Part shown: positions 41,207 to 49,907 of the stretch, piece by piece
Position numbering within the stretch: the stretch's first letter is position 1
How the letters are laid out: each line of letters starts with the position of its first letter
Source of the DNA: Zhengella sp020637775
GTDB taxonomy: Bacteria; Pseudomonadota; Alphaproteobacteria; Rhizobiales; Rhizobiaceae
DNA length: 64,000 bases
Direction of reading: 5' to 3'
Assembly: GCF_041397485.1 (NCBI RefSeq)
Contig: NZ_JAWKWO010000004.1
Coordinates: 124,001-188,000 of the forward strand
Made by a program: the position numbers and the translations under genes
Notes under the pieces: model-generated
What the model saw: only the letters and a program-made list of their open reading frames with translations
The model's database searches: none
Told to the model about the DNA's origin: nothing

Positions 41207-41785
41207 CTATGGGCTTCCGATCATTCCGTCCACATAGGCTTCCACCATTGCCTGGGCGGTGCCAGCACCTTTCGGCACGGCACCGAGCGCGGCGCGGATA
41301 TACAGCCCGTCGATCATCGCGGAGACACCTTCGGCGATCTCGCCCGCCCGCTTGCCAGCGATAGGGCGCAGGGCCGCCATGAGGTTGGAGCGAAGCCGCC
41401 GGTGATAGGCCGACAGGAGCCGCCGCGCGGGCTCCGATCCCTGCGCGTGGACATAGAAGACCAGCCAGGCCGACACGGTTTCGGCCCGGAACTGCTCCGG
41501 CGCCAGCGACGCCGCGATGATGGCCGAGATCCGCTCCCGCGGGCTTGCCGCCACCGCCAGCGCCTGGCGCACTGCCGCTCCGTAGTCGGAGAGCAGATGC
41601 CGCATGGCCGCCAGCAGCAGCGCTTCCTTGGAACCGAAATAGTGATGCGCCAGCCCCTGGCTGACCCCGGCATGACGCGCGATCTGGCTGATGGTGACGT
41701 CGAGCGAGCCCTTGTCGTGAATGGCTGCGATGGCTGCCTCGATGAGGCTCTTTCGGCGGATGGGCTCCATGCCGACCTTGGGCAT
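41207..41785 (-). CDS. betI: BetI-type TetR repressor
   Basis: A 192-residue TetR-family repressor; start at MPKVGMEPIRRKSLIEAAIA, the conserved BetI N-terminus. The helix-turn-helix is VTISQIARHAGVSQGLAHHY at about 29-48. BetI represses choline-uptake and glycine-betaine genes and releases DNA when choline binds. It is divergent from choXWV, with a 16-bp palindrome between them as likely operator. No betA/betB genes occur in this window. Confidence 0.88.
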   Translation of the reverse strand: MPKVGMEPIRRKSLIEAAIAAIHDKGSLDVTISQIARHAGVSQGLAHHYFGSKEALLLAAMRHLLSDYGAAVRQALAVAASPRERISAIIAASLAPEQFRAETVSAWLVFYVHAQGSEPARRLLSAYHRRLRSNLMAALRPIAGKRAGEIAEGVSAMIDGLYIRAALGAVPKGAGTAQAMVEAYVDGMIGSP

Positions 41786-41811
41786 GTCATGTGTCCTTCC
41801 CTGGCGCTTCG

Positions 41812-41827
41812 TTGAACAGCGGTTCAA
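41812..41827. promoter_or_regulatory. Putative BetI operator
   Basis: TTGAACAGCGGTTCAA is a perfect 6-bp inverted repeat with a 4-base spacer, 27 bases upstream of betI and 113 bases upstream of choX. The half-site TTGAAC resembles reported BetI sites. It could control both divergent units. Confidence 0.6.
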
Positions 41828-41939
41828 CAAAGCCTTGCAAATCGCGCACGAATGTGGCGGTCTTGGAAAAAACTTAACCGGGCGCGCGCGCTTCTGTAAT
41901 AGTGCGCGTCATCAATGAACAGGAAATGGGAGAGCCTTC

Positions 41940-42878
41940 ATGCGAATGATCCTCGCCGCGGCACTTTTTGCTGCCAGCGCCGCCACAGCCCCTGCCCTTG
42001 CCGCCGAGCCGGAAAGCTGCGCCACCGTGCGCTTCTCCGATGTCGGCTGGACGGACATCACGGCGACCACCGCCGCCACAACGGAAGTGCTCAGGGCGCT
42101 GGGCTACGAACCGGATATCAAGGTCCTGTCCGTGCCGGTCACCTACGCATCCATGAAGAACAAGGACATCGACGTTTTCCTTGGCAACTGGATGCCCACC
42201 ATGGAAGGCGACATCAAGGCCTATCGCGAGGAAGGCAGCGTCGACACGGTGCGCGAAAACCTTGAAGGGGCGAAATACACGCTCGCCACCAACAAGGCCG
42301 GCGCCGGCCTCGGCATCAAGGATTTCGCCGACATCGCCAAGAACAAGGACGCGCTCGACGGCAAGATCTACGGCATCGAGCCGGGCAATGACGGCAACAG
42401 GCTCATCCTCGACATGATCGAAAAGGACGCCTTCGGCCTGTCGGGCTTCGAAGTGGTGGAATCTTCCGAACAGGGCATGCTGGCCCAGGTCGGCCGCGCG
42501 ACCAAGCGCGATGAGCCCATCGTCTTCCTCGGCTGGGAACCCCATCCGATGAACGCCAATTACGAGATGACATACCTGACCGGCGGCGACGATTTCTTCG
42601 GCCCCGATCTCGGTGGCGCCACGGTCTATACCAATACCCGCGCCGGCTATGTCGATGAATGCCCCAATGTCGGCCAGTTGCTCAAGAACCTGAAGTTCTC
42701 GCTTGCGATGGAGAACCAGATCATGGGCGCCATCCTCGACGAGGGCAAGGATCCGGCCGCTGCGGCAACGAGCTGGATGAAGGCCAACCCGGATACGGTC
42801 ATGGGCTGGCTGGACGGCGTCACCACGAAGGACGGCGGCGATGCCGAAGCCGCTGTGAAGGATGCGCTCGGCCTGTAA
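41940..42878 (+). CDS. choX: Choline ABC transporter, periplasmic binding protein
   Basis: A 312-residue OpuAC-family binding protein with signal peptide MRMILAAALFAASAATAPA cleaved after ALA. Ligand-box landmarks are VRFSDVGWTDITATTAATTE, DVFLGNWMPTMEGDIKAY, GIEPGNDGNRLILDMI, and LGWEPHPMNANYEM. These aromatic residues form the trimethylammonium cage of ChoX/ProX proteins. First gene of choXWV, divergent from betI, and followed by a hairpin that probably keeps it more abundant than the permease. Confidence 0.92.
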   Translation: MRMILAAALFAASAATAPALAAEPESCATVRFSDVGWTDITATTAATTEVLRALGYEPDIKVLSVPVTYASMKNKDIDVFLGNWMPTMEGDIKAYREEGSVDTVRENLEGAKYTLATNKAGAGLGIKDFADIAKNKDALDGKIYGIEPGNDGNRLILDMIEKDAFGLSGFEVVESSEQGMLAQVGRATKRDEPIVFLGWEPHPMNANYEMTYLTGGDDFFGPDLGGATVYTNTRAGYVDECPNVGQLLKNLKFSLAMENQIMGAILDEGKDPAAAATSWMKANPDTVMGWLDGVTTKDGGDAEAAVKDALGL

Positions 42879-42887
42879 TCGCTCACG

Positions 42888-42916
42888 GGGCCCGGCCGGC
42901 GCCGGGCCCGTTTCTT
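42888..42916 (+). terminator. Intra-operon hairpin between choX and choW
   Basis: GGGCCCGGC / GCCGGGCCC with a 4-base loop, followed by GTTTCTTCT. Partial termination here would give more binding protein than membrane components. Confidence 0.65.
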
Positions 42917-42938
42917 CTGTCCCGGGGCAAGGGGTCGC

Positions 42939-43775
42939 ATGGAATTCCTGACCGACAACAAGATTCCGGTCGGCCGCACCGCCCGCACGGTCGTCGACTG
43001 GATGACCGATCACCTCGGCTGGTTCTTCGACGGGTTCGCGCAGATCATGGAGTTCCTGATCGACGCGCTGCTGGGCGTCATGTCCTGGCCACATCCGCTC
43101 GTTGTCACGCTGCTTTTCGCCGCGCTTGCCTATGCCCTGCGCCGCTCCTTTTCCGTGGCCGCGCTGACGGCGGCGGGTTTTCTCTTCATCATCAACCAGG
43201 GCTACTGGGACGAGACCCTCGAAACGCTCACGCTCGTGATCTCGTCGTGCATCCTGTGCATGGGACTGGGTGTTCCGATCGGTATTGCCGCCGCCCACCG
43301 GCCACGGCTCTACGCCGCGCTGCGCCCGCTGCTGGACCTGATGCAGACCCTGCCGACCTTCGTCTATCTCATTCCCGCCATCGTCTTTTTCGGCATAGGC
43401 ATGGTGCCGGGCCTCATCGCGACAGCCATATTCGTCCTGCCCGCGCCGATCCGCCTCACCCATCTGGGCGTGTCGTCCACGCCACCGCAACTTCTGGAGG
43501 CAGGCCTCGCCTTCGGCGCCTCGCGCCGGCAGCTTCTCTGGAAGATCGAACTGCCCTGGGCGGCGCCCCAGATCATGGCAGGTCTCACCCAGACGATCAT
43601 GCTGTCGCTGTCCATGGTCGTCATCGCCGCCCTGGTCGGCGCCGACGGTCTCGGTGTGCCCGTGGTGCGCGCCCTCAACACCGTGAACACCGCGCTCGGC
43701 TTCGAGGCCGGTTTCGTCATTGTCGTGGTCGCCATCCTGCTCGACCGCATGTTCCGCGCCGGGCGAGAGAAATGA
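42939..43775 (+). CDS. choW: Choline ABC transporter, permease
   Basis: A 278-residue BPD-type permease with six or more helices: LVVTLLFAALAYALRR, LTLVISSCILCMGLGVPIGI and others. The EAA-like loop contacting the ATPase is EAGLAFGASRRQLLWKIELP (about 188-207), followed by LPWAAPQIMAGLTQTIMLSL. It moves choline across the inner membrane with ChoV and ChoX. Stop overlaps the choV start by 4 bases. Confidence 0.92.
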   Translation: MEFLTDNKIPVGRTARTVVDWMTDHLGWFFDGFAQIMEFLIDALLGVMSWPHPLVVTLLFAALAYALRRSFSVAALTAAGFLFIINQGYWDETLETLTLVISSCILCMGLGVPIGIAAAHRPRLYAALRPLLDLMQTLPTFVYLIPAIVFFGIGMVPGLIATAIFVLPAPIRLTHLGVSSTPPQLLEAGLAFGASRRQLLWKIELPWAAPQIMAGLTQTIMLSLSMVVIAALVGADGLGVPVVRALNTVNTALGFEAGFVIVVVAILLDRMFRAGREK

Positions 43776-44866
43776 GCGATCATCCAGCCATCCGCATCGA
43801 AAACGTCTGCATCATGTTCGGGGACAAGCCCGATCAGGCCCTGAGCCTGGCCGATCAGGGCATGAGCCGGGCCGACATTCAGCAACGCACCGGCCAGGTG
43901 CTCGGCGTGCATGACTGTTCCCTCGACATTGCCGAGGGCGAAATCCTCGTCCTCATGGGTCTTTCCGGTTCGGGAAAGTCAACGCTGCTGCGCGCCATCA
44001 ACCGGCTCAACCCCATCACCCGCGGCGAGGTGACGATCTGGTGCGGCGGCGAGCCGAGACAGGTGCGCGCGGCAGGCGAAAGGAGCCTGCGCGAGATCCG
44101 CTCCAGCCACGTTTCCATGGTGTTCCAGCAATTCGGCCTTTTGCCCTGGCGCAGCGTGGCTGCCAATGTCGGACTTGGCCTTGAACTGTCCGGACTGGCA
44201 AAGGCAGAGCGCGAGGCCATGGTGCGCGAACAGCTCGAACTCGTCGGCCTGTCCGCATGGGCCGACCGCCGCGTCGAGGAATTGTCGGGCGGCATGCAGC
44301 AGCGCGTGGGCCTGGCCCGCGCCTTCGCCACCGGCGCGCCCATCCTGCTGATGGACGAGCCCTTCTCCGCGCTCGATCCGCTGATCCGTAACCGCCTTCA
44401 GGACGAACTGCTCGACCTTCAGGGCCGGCTGAGAAAGACCATCGTCTTCGTCAGCCATGATCTCGACGAGGCCATGAAGATCGGCAGCCGCATCGCCATC
44501 ATGGAGGGCGGGCGCATCATCCAGTGCGGCACACCGCAGGAAATCCTGTTGCAGCCGGCCAATGACTACGTTTCGGACTTCGTCGCCCACATGAACCCGG
44601 TCTCGGTGCTGCGCGCCCGCGACGTCATGCGTCCCGGCGTCAGCCGGTCCGGCCAGTCGGCGGCCGGAACGGTGACCGCCGATACCGGGCTGCGCGACCT
44701 GATCGACCTGGCAGCCCACCGTCGCGGCACGTTCGGCGTCGTCGAACGCGGCAAGATCATCGGCGAGGTCGACGCCGAGGCCATCGTCTCCGCCATCGCC
44801 CGCTACCAGCGATCGGACAGTGCCAGCCAGAACGGCGCGCCGGCCGCGCCTCACCGTCCCAGATAG
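43772..44866 (+). CDS. choV: Choline ABC transporter, ATP-binding protein
   Basis: A 364-residue OpuAA/ProV-type ATPase: Walker A MGLSGSGKSTLL at about 61-72, Q-loop VFQQFGLLPWRSV, signature ELSGGMQQRVGLARAFATG, Walker B ILLMDEPFSALDP, and the H-loop FVSHDLDEA. After about residue 280 a degenerate CBS-like tail follows (VTADTGLRDLIDLAAHR). The start ATG overlaps the choW stop. Its 3' end overlaps the convergent Lrp-type gene by 16 bases. Confidence 0.93.
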   Translation: MSDHPAIRIENVCIMFGDKPDQALSLADQGMSRADIQQRTGQVLGVHDCSLDIAEGEILVLMGLSGSGKSTLLRAINRLNPITRGEVTIWCGGEPRQVRAAGERSLREIRSSHVSMVFQQFGLLPWRSVAANVGLGLELSGLAKAEREAMVREQLELVGLSAWADRRVEELSGGMQQRVGLARAFATGAPILLMDEPFSALDPLIRNRLQDELLDLQGRLRKTIVFVSHDLDEAMKIGSRIAIMEGGRIIQCGTPQEILLQPANDYVSDFVAHMNPVSVLRARDVMRPGVSRSGQSAAGTVTADTGLRDLIDLAAHRRGTFGVVERGKIIGEVDAEAIVSAIARYQRSDSASQNGAPAAPHRPR

Positions 44867-45309
44867 AAGCCGCGGAACTCCTTGACGGTCGACAGGCTCA
44901 GATGGGTCTTCATCTGGGAAACCGACGGGATTTCCGACAGCCGGTTGCGATAGAGCGACTCGTATTCCGACGTGTTGCGCGCCGCCACGCGCACCAGGTA
45001 ATCGGACTCGCCCGATATCAGGTGGCATTCCAGGATTTCCGGCATCCGCTTGATCGCCTCCTCGAAAGCGTGGATGTCGGCCTTGCGCTGGCTCACCAGC
45101 TTGACCTCTATGAACACCTGGATTTCCAGCCCCACTTTCCGTCGGTCCAGCCGCGCCGCGTAATAGGCAATGATGCCCTTCGCCTCCATCGCGCGCACCC
45201 GCCGGTGACAGGCCGACAAGGACAGGCCGACGGCTTCGGAGAGCCGCGCCATCGACATCTGCCCGTCATCCTGCAAGCAAGAAAGTATCTTCTGATCAAA
45301 CTCATCCAT
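44851..45309 (-). CDS. Lrp/AsnC family transcriptional regulator
   Basis: A 152-residue Lrp-type protein: helix-turn-helix ARLSEAVGLSLSACHRRVRA at about 21-40, then the ligand-binding RAM domain (EIQVFIEVKLVSQRKADIHA, ECHLISGESDYLVRVAARNT). Such proteins respond to amino acids. It is divergent from the universal stress/alanine-symporter pair and could control amino-acid uptake there. The upstream gap 45310-45458 is strongly AT-rich (AAAATTTT, CATTTTTCCGAAAATTTCCC), a common target for Lrp-type regulators. Confidence 0.87.
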   Translation of the reverse strand: MDEFDQKILSCLQDDGQMSMARLSEAVGLSLSACHRRVRAMEAKGIIAYYAARLDRRKVGLEIQVFIEVKLVSQRKADIHAFEEAIKRMPEILECHLISGESDYLVRVAARNTSEYESLYRNRLSEIPSVSQMKTHLSLSTVKEFRGFYLGR

Positions 45310-45458
45310 GAAAAATTTTCCCGATTATTACTTTTACAAGAGTCATTTTTCCGAAAATTTCCCGATACGCAAGAAAATAAGGGAACCTTTCACCCTCAAC
45401 ATTCGGCACAATTCTTCCACGGCTTGGAGGAGCCGGATTTTCAACCAGGGAGGTCAGC

Positions 45459-45893
45459 ATGTCTGAACGTTTCGTCGTCGGCTATGACGGCAGCGCGCCA
45501 GCGCGGCGCGCACTCGATTTTGCCATAGGCAAGGCCAGGGCACAGGGCGCCAGGATCATCGTCGCGCATGTGCTCGAATGGTCCCCCTACTCGTTCCTCA
45601 CGCCCACCGAACTGGAAGAGCGGCACATGCGCCGCAAGGAGGAACTGGCCAGGGCGCAGGAGGCGATCCTCGATCCGGTCATCGCCGAGGTACGCGGCCT
45701 CGGCATCGAAACCGAAGGCGTCATCCGCTACGGACACGTCGCCGACACGCTGACGGCCATCATCCGCGACCGCGAGGCGAGCCAGATCTTCATCGGCCGC
45801 AGCGGCAACAGCGAGCTTTCCTCGCGGATCTTCGGGTCCGTGGCAGGCAGTCTCGCCCAAAGCGCGCCGGTGCCCTGCACCATCGTTCCCTGA
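45459..45893 (+). CDS. Universal stress protein UspA family
   Basis: A 144-residue single Usp domain. The ATP-binding type motif is present: VGYDGSAPARRALDFAIGKA at the start and IFIGRSGNSELSSRIFGSVAGSLAQ at the end, where G-X2-G-X9-G(S) can be fitted. It begins about 20 bases after the ribosome site CAGGGAGG. Next to a Na+/amino-acid symporter it may modulate it; that is position-based inference. Confidence 0.88.
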   Translation: MSERFVVGYDGSAPARRALDFAIGKARAQGARIIVAHVLEWSPYSFLTPTELEERHMRRKEELARAQEAILDPVIAEVRGLGIETEGVIRYGHVADTLTAIIRDREASQIFIGRSGNSELSSRIFGSVAGSLAQSAPVPCTIVP

Positions 45894-45913
45894 CACGACG
45901 CGGATACCAGATC

Positions 45914-47461
45914 ATGAAACGCTTTTCTCCTGCGGCGGCCGCGGCCGCCATCACCTTGTCCATGTCCACAATTCCGGCTCACGCACAGTCTGTCGACGAG
46001 ACCGTCAATGCGGTCTTTTCGAGCGCCACCGGCTGGTTCGTGAGCTTTATCTTCAGCCCCCTGCCGGGCACGTCATTCCCGTGGATCGTCGCCTGGCTGG
46101 TCATCGCCGCCACGGTCTTCACCATCTATTTCGGGCTGATCCAGTTCCGCGCCTTTCCCCACTCCATCGCGCTGGTGAAGGGCGACTATTCCGATCCGAA
46201 CGACGCCGGTGAGGTCTCGCACTTCCAGGCGCTCGCCACAGCCCTTTCGGGCACGGTCGGCCTCGGCAATATCGCCGGCGTGGCCGTTGCCATCGGCATT
46301 GGCGGACCGGGCGCCACATTCTGGATGATCCTTGCCGGCCTCATGGGCATGGCCTCGAAGTTCACCGAGTGCACGCTGGGCGTCAAATACCGCAACGAGT
46401 ATCCGAACGGCACCGTCTCCGGCGGACCGATGTACTACATGACGAAAGGCTTTGCAGAGCGGGGCCTGCCGGGCGGCAAGGCACTCGCCGTCCTGTTCTC
46501 CATCTTCTGCATCCTCGGCGCGCTGGGTGGCGGCAACATGTTCCAGGCCAACCAGGCCCATGCACAATTGTCCAATGTCATCGGCGACTACCCCGGCTGG
46601 ATCACCGGTGTCATCTTCGCCGGCATCGTCTTCGCCGTGATCGTCGGCGGCCTCCAGTCCATCGCCCGCGTCACCGAGAAGGTGGTTCCCTTCATGGGCA
46701 TCATGTATGTCGCCGCAGCCGTGATCATCATCCTGATGAATGCCGACAGGATCGGCTGGGCCTTCGGACAGATCTTCGAAGGCGCCTTCACGGGTCTCGG
46801 CGTGGCGGGCGGCATGGTCGGCGCCCTCATCCAGGGCTTCAAGCGCGCCGCCTTCTCCAACGAAGCCGGCGTCGGATCCGCGGCCATCGCCCATTCGGCG
46901 GTGCGCACCAAGGAGCCGATCACCGAGGGCTTCGTCTCCCTGCTCGAACCCTTCATCGACACCGTGGTCATCTGCACCATGACGGCGCTCGTCATCATCA
47001 TCACCGGGCAACTGGTCGCCGACGCGGAAACCGGCCTCTACATGCTCAACGAGAGCGGCTCGGCCATCCAGACCATCGACGGCAACACCGGCGTGGCCCT
47101 GACATCCGCGGCCTTCTCCTCGGCCTTCGGCTGGTTCAGCTACGTTCTGGCCCTGGCGGTGATCCTGTTTGCCTTCTCCACCATGATCTCCTGGTCCTAT
47201 TACGGACTGAAGGCCTGGACCTACCTGTTTGGCGAGGGGCGGTCCAAGGAACTGGCCTTCAAGGTGATCTTCTGCATCTTTGTCGTCATCGGCGCCTCCG
47301 CCAATCTCGGCCCCGTCATCGACTTCTCCGATGCAGCCATTTTCGCCATGGCCGTGGTCAACGTGATTGCGCTCTACCTGCTGATGCCGATCGTCAAGCG
47401 TGAACTGGACAGCTACCTGTCGCGCCTGAAATCGGGCGAGATCCGCAAGTTCGCCCATTGA
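45914..47461 (+). CDS. Sodium:alanine/glycine symporter (AGCS family)
   Basis: A 515-residue AGCS-family transporter of about 10-11 helices. Start MKRFSPAAAAAAITLSMSTI at 45914 forms a signal-like first segment; the longer frame to 45578 lies in the usp gene. Family signatures are the TALSGTVGLGNIAGVAVAIG block (about 112-131), MASKFTECTLGVKYR, GGPMYYMTKGF, and the FKRAAFSNEAGVGSAAIAHS region. It imports alanine or glycine with Na+. Likely one transcript with usp, under the divergent Lrp-type gene. Confidence 0.92.
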   Translation: MKRFSPAAAAAAITLSMSTIPAHAQSVDETVNAVFSSATGWFVSFIFSPLPGTSFPWIVAWLVIAATVFTIYFGLIQFRAFPHSIALVKGDYSDPNDAGEVSHFQALATALSGTVGLGNIAGVAVAIGIGGPGATFWMILAGLMGMASKFTECTLGVKYRNEYPNGTVSGGPMYYMTKGFAERGLPGGKALAVLFSIFCILGALGGGNMFQANQAHAQLSNVIGDYPGWITGVIFAGIVFAVIVGGLQSIARVTEKVVPFMGIMYVAAAVIIILMNADRIGWAFGQIFEGAFTGLGVAGGMVGALIQGFKRAAFSNEAGVGSAAIAHSAVRTKEPITEGFVSLLEPFIDTVVICTMTALVIIITGQLVADAETGLYMLNESGSAIQTIDGNTGVALTSAAFSSAFGWFSYVLALAVILFAFSTMISWSYYGLKAWTYLFGEGRSKELAFKVIFCIFVVIGASANLGPVIDFSDAAIFAMAVVNVIALYLLMPIVKRELDSYLSRLKSGEIRKFAH

Positions 47462-47483
47462 GCGGACGCGCAGCATGACACGC

Positions 47484-47507
47484 GGCGGGCGGCCTGTGCC
47501 GCCCGCC
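47484..47507 (+). terminator. Hairpin after the AGCS symporter gene
   Basis: GGCGGGCGGC / GCCGCCCGCC, a 10-bp perfect stem with a 4-base loop, 22 bases after the stop. No T-run follows, so it may be a weak or rho-assisted terminator. Confidence 0.5.
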
Positions 47508-47644
47508 TGCATGTTCCGGGCACGCAAACCGTGGCGCCATGCCCCTGCCCTTTGGCTTTGCCATTGCAACGGCAGGCGCGTCCGTCCTACAATCCCGATT
47601 GTTACACCTTATAACGATCTCTGCTCGCCTTTGGAGGAAACACA

Positions 47645-48409
47645 ATGCAGATCAACGGACTTGTGGCCGCGGTGACCGGCGGAGGCTCGGGACTGGGCGA
47701 AGCGACCGCCCGCGCGCTGGCCGCAAACGGGGCGAAGGTCGCCTGCCTCGACGTCAACATGAAGGGCGCGGAGGCTGTTGCCGCCGACATTGGCGGTGCG
47801 GCCATCCGCTGCGATGTCTCCAGCGCCGAGAGCGGCGTCGCCGCCATGGCTGAAATCAGGGAGAAGCTCGGCGACTGGCCGCGCATCCTGGTCAATTGTG
47901 CCGGCATCGGAACCGTCGGCAAGACGGTCGGCAAGGAAGGTGCCCTCAATCTGGAGGTCTTCCAGCGCACCGTGAACGTGAACCTGGTCGGCTCCTTCAA
48001 CATGATCCGCCTGATGGCGGAGAAATGCCAGGACATGGAACCGCTGGACGGCGGAGAGCGCGGCGTCATCATCAACACCGCATCCGTGGCCGCCTTCGAT
48101 GGCCAGATCGGACAGGTCTCCTATTCCGCGTCGAAGGGCGGCGTTGTCGGCATGACCCTGCCCATTGCCCGCGACCTTGCCCGATCGGGGATTCGCGTGA
48201 TGACCATCGCGCCCGGCCTGTTCAAGACACCCATGATGGCCGGCCTGCCGGAAGATGCGCAGGCCTCGCTCGGCCAGCAGGTTCCCTTCCCGCCACGCCT
48301 TGGCGATCCGGCCGAATACGCGGCGCTGGCCGTGCATATCGTCGGCAACCAGATGCTGAACGGCGAAACGATCCGCCTCGACGGCGCTATTCGCATGGCG
48401 CCGCGCTGA
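47645..48409 (+). CDS. Short-chain dehydrogenase, 3-hydroxyacyl-CoA dehydrogenase type II-like
   Basis: A 254-residue SDR. The NAD-binding motif is VTGGGSGLGEATARALAANG, NAG appears as LVNCAGIG, catalytic Ser lies in INTASVAAFDG, and YSASKGG contains the Tyr-Lys pair. The overall pattern (LFKTPMMAGLPEDAQASLGQ, PFPPRLGDPAEYAALAVHI) matches the type II 3-hydroxyacyl-CoA dehydrogenase group of fatty/branched amino acid degradation. TTTGGAGG precedes the ATG. Confidence 0.9.
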   Translation: MQINGLVAAVTGGGSGLGEATARALAANGAKVACLDVNMKGAEAVAADIGGAAIRCDVSSAESGVAAMAEIREKLGDWPRILVNCAGIGTVGKTVGKEGALNLEVFQRTVNVNLVGSFNMIRLMAEKCQDMEPLDGGERGVIINTASVAAFDGQIGQVSYSASKGGVVGMTLPIARDLARSGIRVMTIAPGLFKTPMMAGLPEDAQASLGQQVPFPPRLGDPAEYAALAVHIVGNQMLNGETIRLDGAIRMAPR

Positions 48410-48446
48410 CAACCGCTTCCCGGAAACGGGATGCACTGGCAAGGTT

Positions 48447-48481
48447 CTGCCCGCACGGCCCGGCAAACGCCCTGCGGGCAG
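48447..48481. repeat. Inverted repeat ahead of the HugZ-like gene
   Basis: CTGCCCGCA and TGCGGGCAG (9 bp perfect, 17-base loop). The 3' arm reaches the GCAGGA that serves as ribosome site of the next gene, so the hairpin may reduce its translation or terminate the SDR transcript. Confidence 0.55.
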
Positions 48482-48491
48482 GAATGGACAG

Positions 48492-49238
48492 ATGACGGAA
48501 AAGCGCAGCGATCCGGTCCGGCCGGCCGATGACGAGGCGCGCGCCCTGGCCCGGCGCCTGATGAGAGCCGCGCGCCATGGCGCCCTTGGCGTGGTCGATC
48601 CCGATACGGGCGGCCCGCATGTCAGCCGCGTGGGGCTGGCGACCATGGTCGACGGCACGCCGCTCATCCTGGTCTCTTCCCTGGCCGGGCATACTGCCGG
48701 TCTTGCCGCCGACCCGCGCTGTTCCCTGCTCATCGGCGAACCCGGCAAGGGCGATCCGCTGGCCCATCCCCGCATGACGATGGCCTGCCATGCCCGCAAA
48801 CTGGACAGCCCGGGCGCGGCTGCCGATGAAGCGCGCATACGCTATCTCGCCGCCAACCCGAAGGCAGCCCTCTATGTCGATTTCGGGGACTTCTCCTTTT
48901 ACGCGCTGGCGCCACGGACAGCCAGCCTGAACGGCGGGTTCGGACGCGCCTGGCGGCTGACAGCCAGAGACCTGCTTTGCGACCGCGAAGCCTCGGCCCG
49001 TTTCGCCGCGGCGCAAGCCGGTCTGCTCGAATGGCTGAACGGGCAAGGCCTTCACGCCCTCACGCAGGCGGCCCGCTCAGCCCGGCTGGACGGCCACCCG
49101 GTCAAGGCCGCAGGCGTGGACCCCGCCGGCATTGACATCGTGCTCGGGCCTCTCGCTGCGCGCCTCGATTTCATCGCCCCGGCGACGCAACCGGATCAGG
49201 TCGCGGCATTGGTTGAACGGGCCGCGGCGAAGCCCTGA
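48492..49238 (+). CDS. HugZ-like flavin-split-barrel protein with DUF2470
   Basis: A 248-residue pyridoxamine-5'-phosphate-oxidase-like protein. The split barrel covers about 1-160 (RLMRAARHGALGVVDPDTGG, ILVSSLAGHTAGLAADPRCS). A DUF2470 domain follows (ALTQAARSARLDGHPVKAAG, VDPAGIDIVLG, ARLDFIAPA). The combination is that of heme-binding/heme-degrading HugZ-type proteins in alphaproteobacteria. Iron-responsive sites were not seen upstream; a hairpin overlaps its ribosome site. Confidence 0.8.
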   Translation: MTEKRSDPVRPADDEARALARRLMRAARHGALGVVDPDTGGPHVSRVGLATMVDGTPLILVSSLAGHTAGLAADPRCSLLIGEPGKGDPLAHPRMTMACHARKLDSPGAAADEARIRYLAANPKAALYVDFGDFSFYALAPRTASLNGGFGRAWRLTARDLLCDREASARFAAAQAGLLEWLNGQGLHALTQAARSARLDGHPVKAAGVDPAGIDIVLGPLAARLDFIAPATQPDQVAALVERAAAKP

Positions 49239-49471
49239 TTCGGCCCTCCACCACAAACATGCACAAGGATTGCATTTTTTCTGAATTGCACGGAAAGATG
49301 TAAATTCAATAACTTGGAAAGAATGTTGCAGTCTGCGAAACGAATTTCTGTTTTTTCTCTTGCGAAAACGGCTTCGTTCGTGTTGTCTAATTTTCGTGTG
49401 CGAGCCGGAACCCTTGCCCCCGGGGTTCCAAACATCAATATGCCTTTCTAGGAAAGGGTGGTACCGGGGCA

Positions 49472-49804
49472 ATGTCACTAAAAACAGTTATGAACAAGGC
49501 CGAGGAAACTGCGGCCTATCTCACCGTTCTTGCGAATGCGAAGCGAATTGAAATCGTTTGCCTGCTCGATGGCACCGAATTTTCTGTCGGTGCTCTGGCC
49601 GAGCGGGTAAACCTGAGCCAGTCCGCGCTCTCGCAGCATCTTGCCAAGCTCAGGGCACAGGGCCTCGTGGCCACGCGTCGCGACGGCCAGACGATCTACT
49701 ACCGTCTTGCGTGCCGCCTCGCGCCTCGTCTCCTCGGTCTGCTGGAAGATGAACGGGGACACGATTCCCGTGGTCGAACCGCGGCTCTGCACGTGGCTCA
49801 CTGA
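49472..49804 (+). CDS. ArsR-family regulator, NolR-like
   Basis: A 110-residue winged-helix ArsR protein: VLANAKRIEIVCLLDGTEFS, recognition region LSQSALSQHLAKLRAQGLVA, wing TRRDGQTIYYRLA. It strongly resembles rhizobial NolR (which has LSQSALSQHL and TRRDAQTIYY) and lacks the classic metal-binding CxC of ArsR/SmtB. NolR-type proteins repress nodulation, growth and conjugation genes. A later in-frame ATG (49490) is a possible start. The 230 bases upstream are AT-rich, unlike neighbours. Confidence 0.85.
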   Translation: MSLKTVMNKAEETAAYLTVLANAKRIEIVCLLDGTEFSVGALAERVNLSQSALSQHLAKLRAQGLVATRRDGQTIYYRLACRLAPRLLGLLEDERGHDSRGRTAALHVAH

Positions 49805-49818
49805 ACGACAACAAGAAA

Positions 49819-49848
49819 AAGGCCGGTCAAACGCACATGACCGGCCTT
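49819..49848. terminator. Hairpin between the NolR-like gene and copZ
   Basis: AAGGCCGGTCA / TGACCGGCCTT, an 11-bp perfect stem with an 8-base loop, 15 bases after the regulator stop codon. It has a T-run only in the minus direction (AAAAA precedes it), so it may end transcription from either side; on the plus strand it is weak. Confidence 0.6.
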
Positions 49849-49907
49849 GACCTTCCAGCCACTGGAAGCGCCATATGGGTCTCCTGACATCTACAGGAGA
49901 CCCGGCA

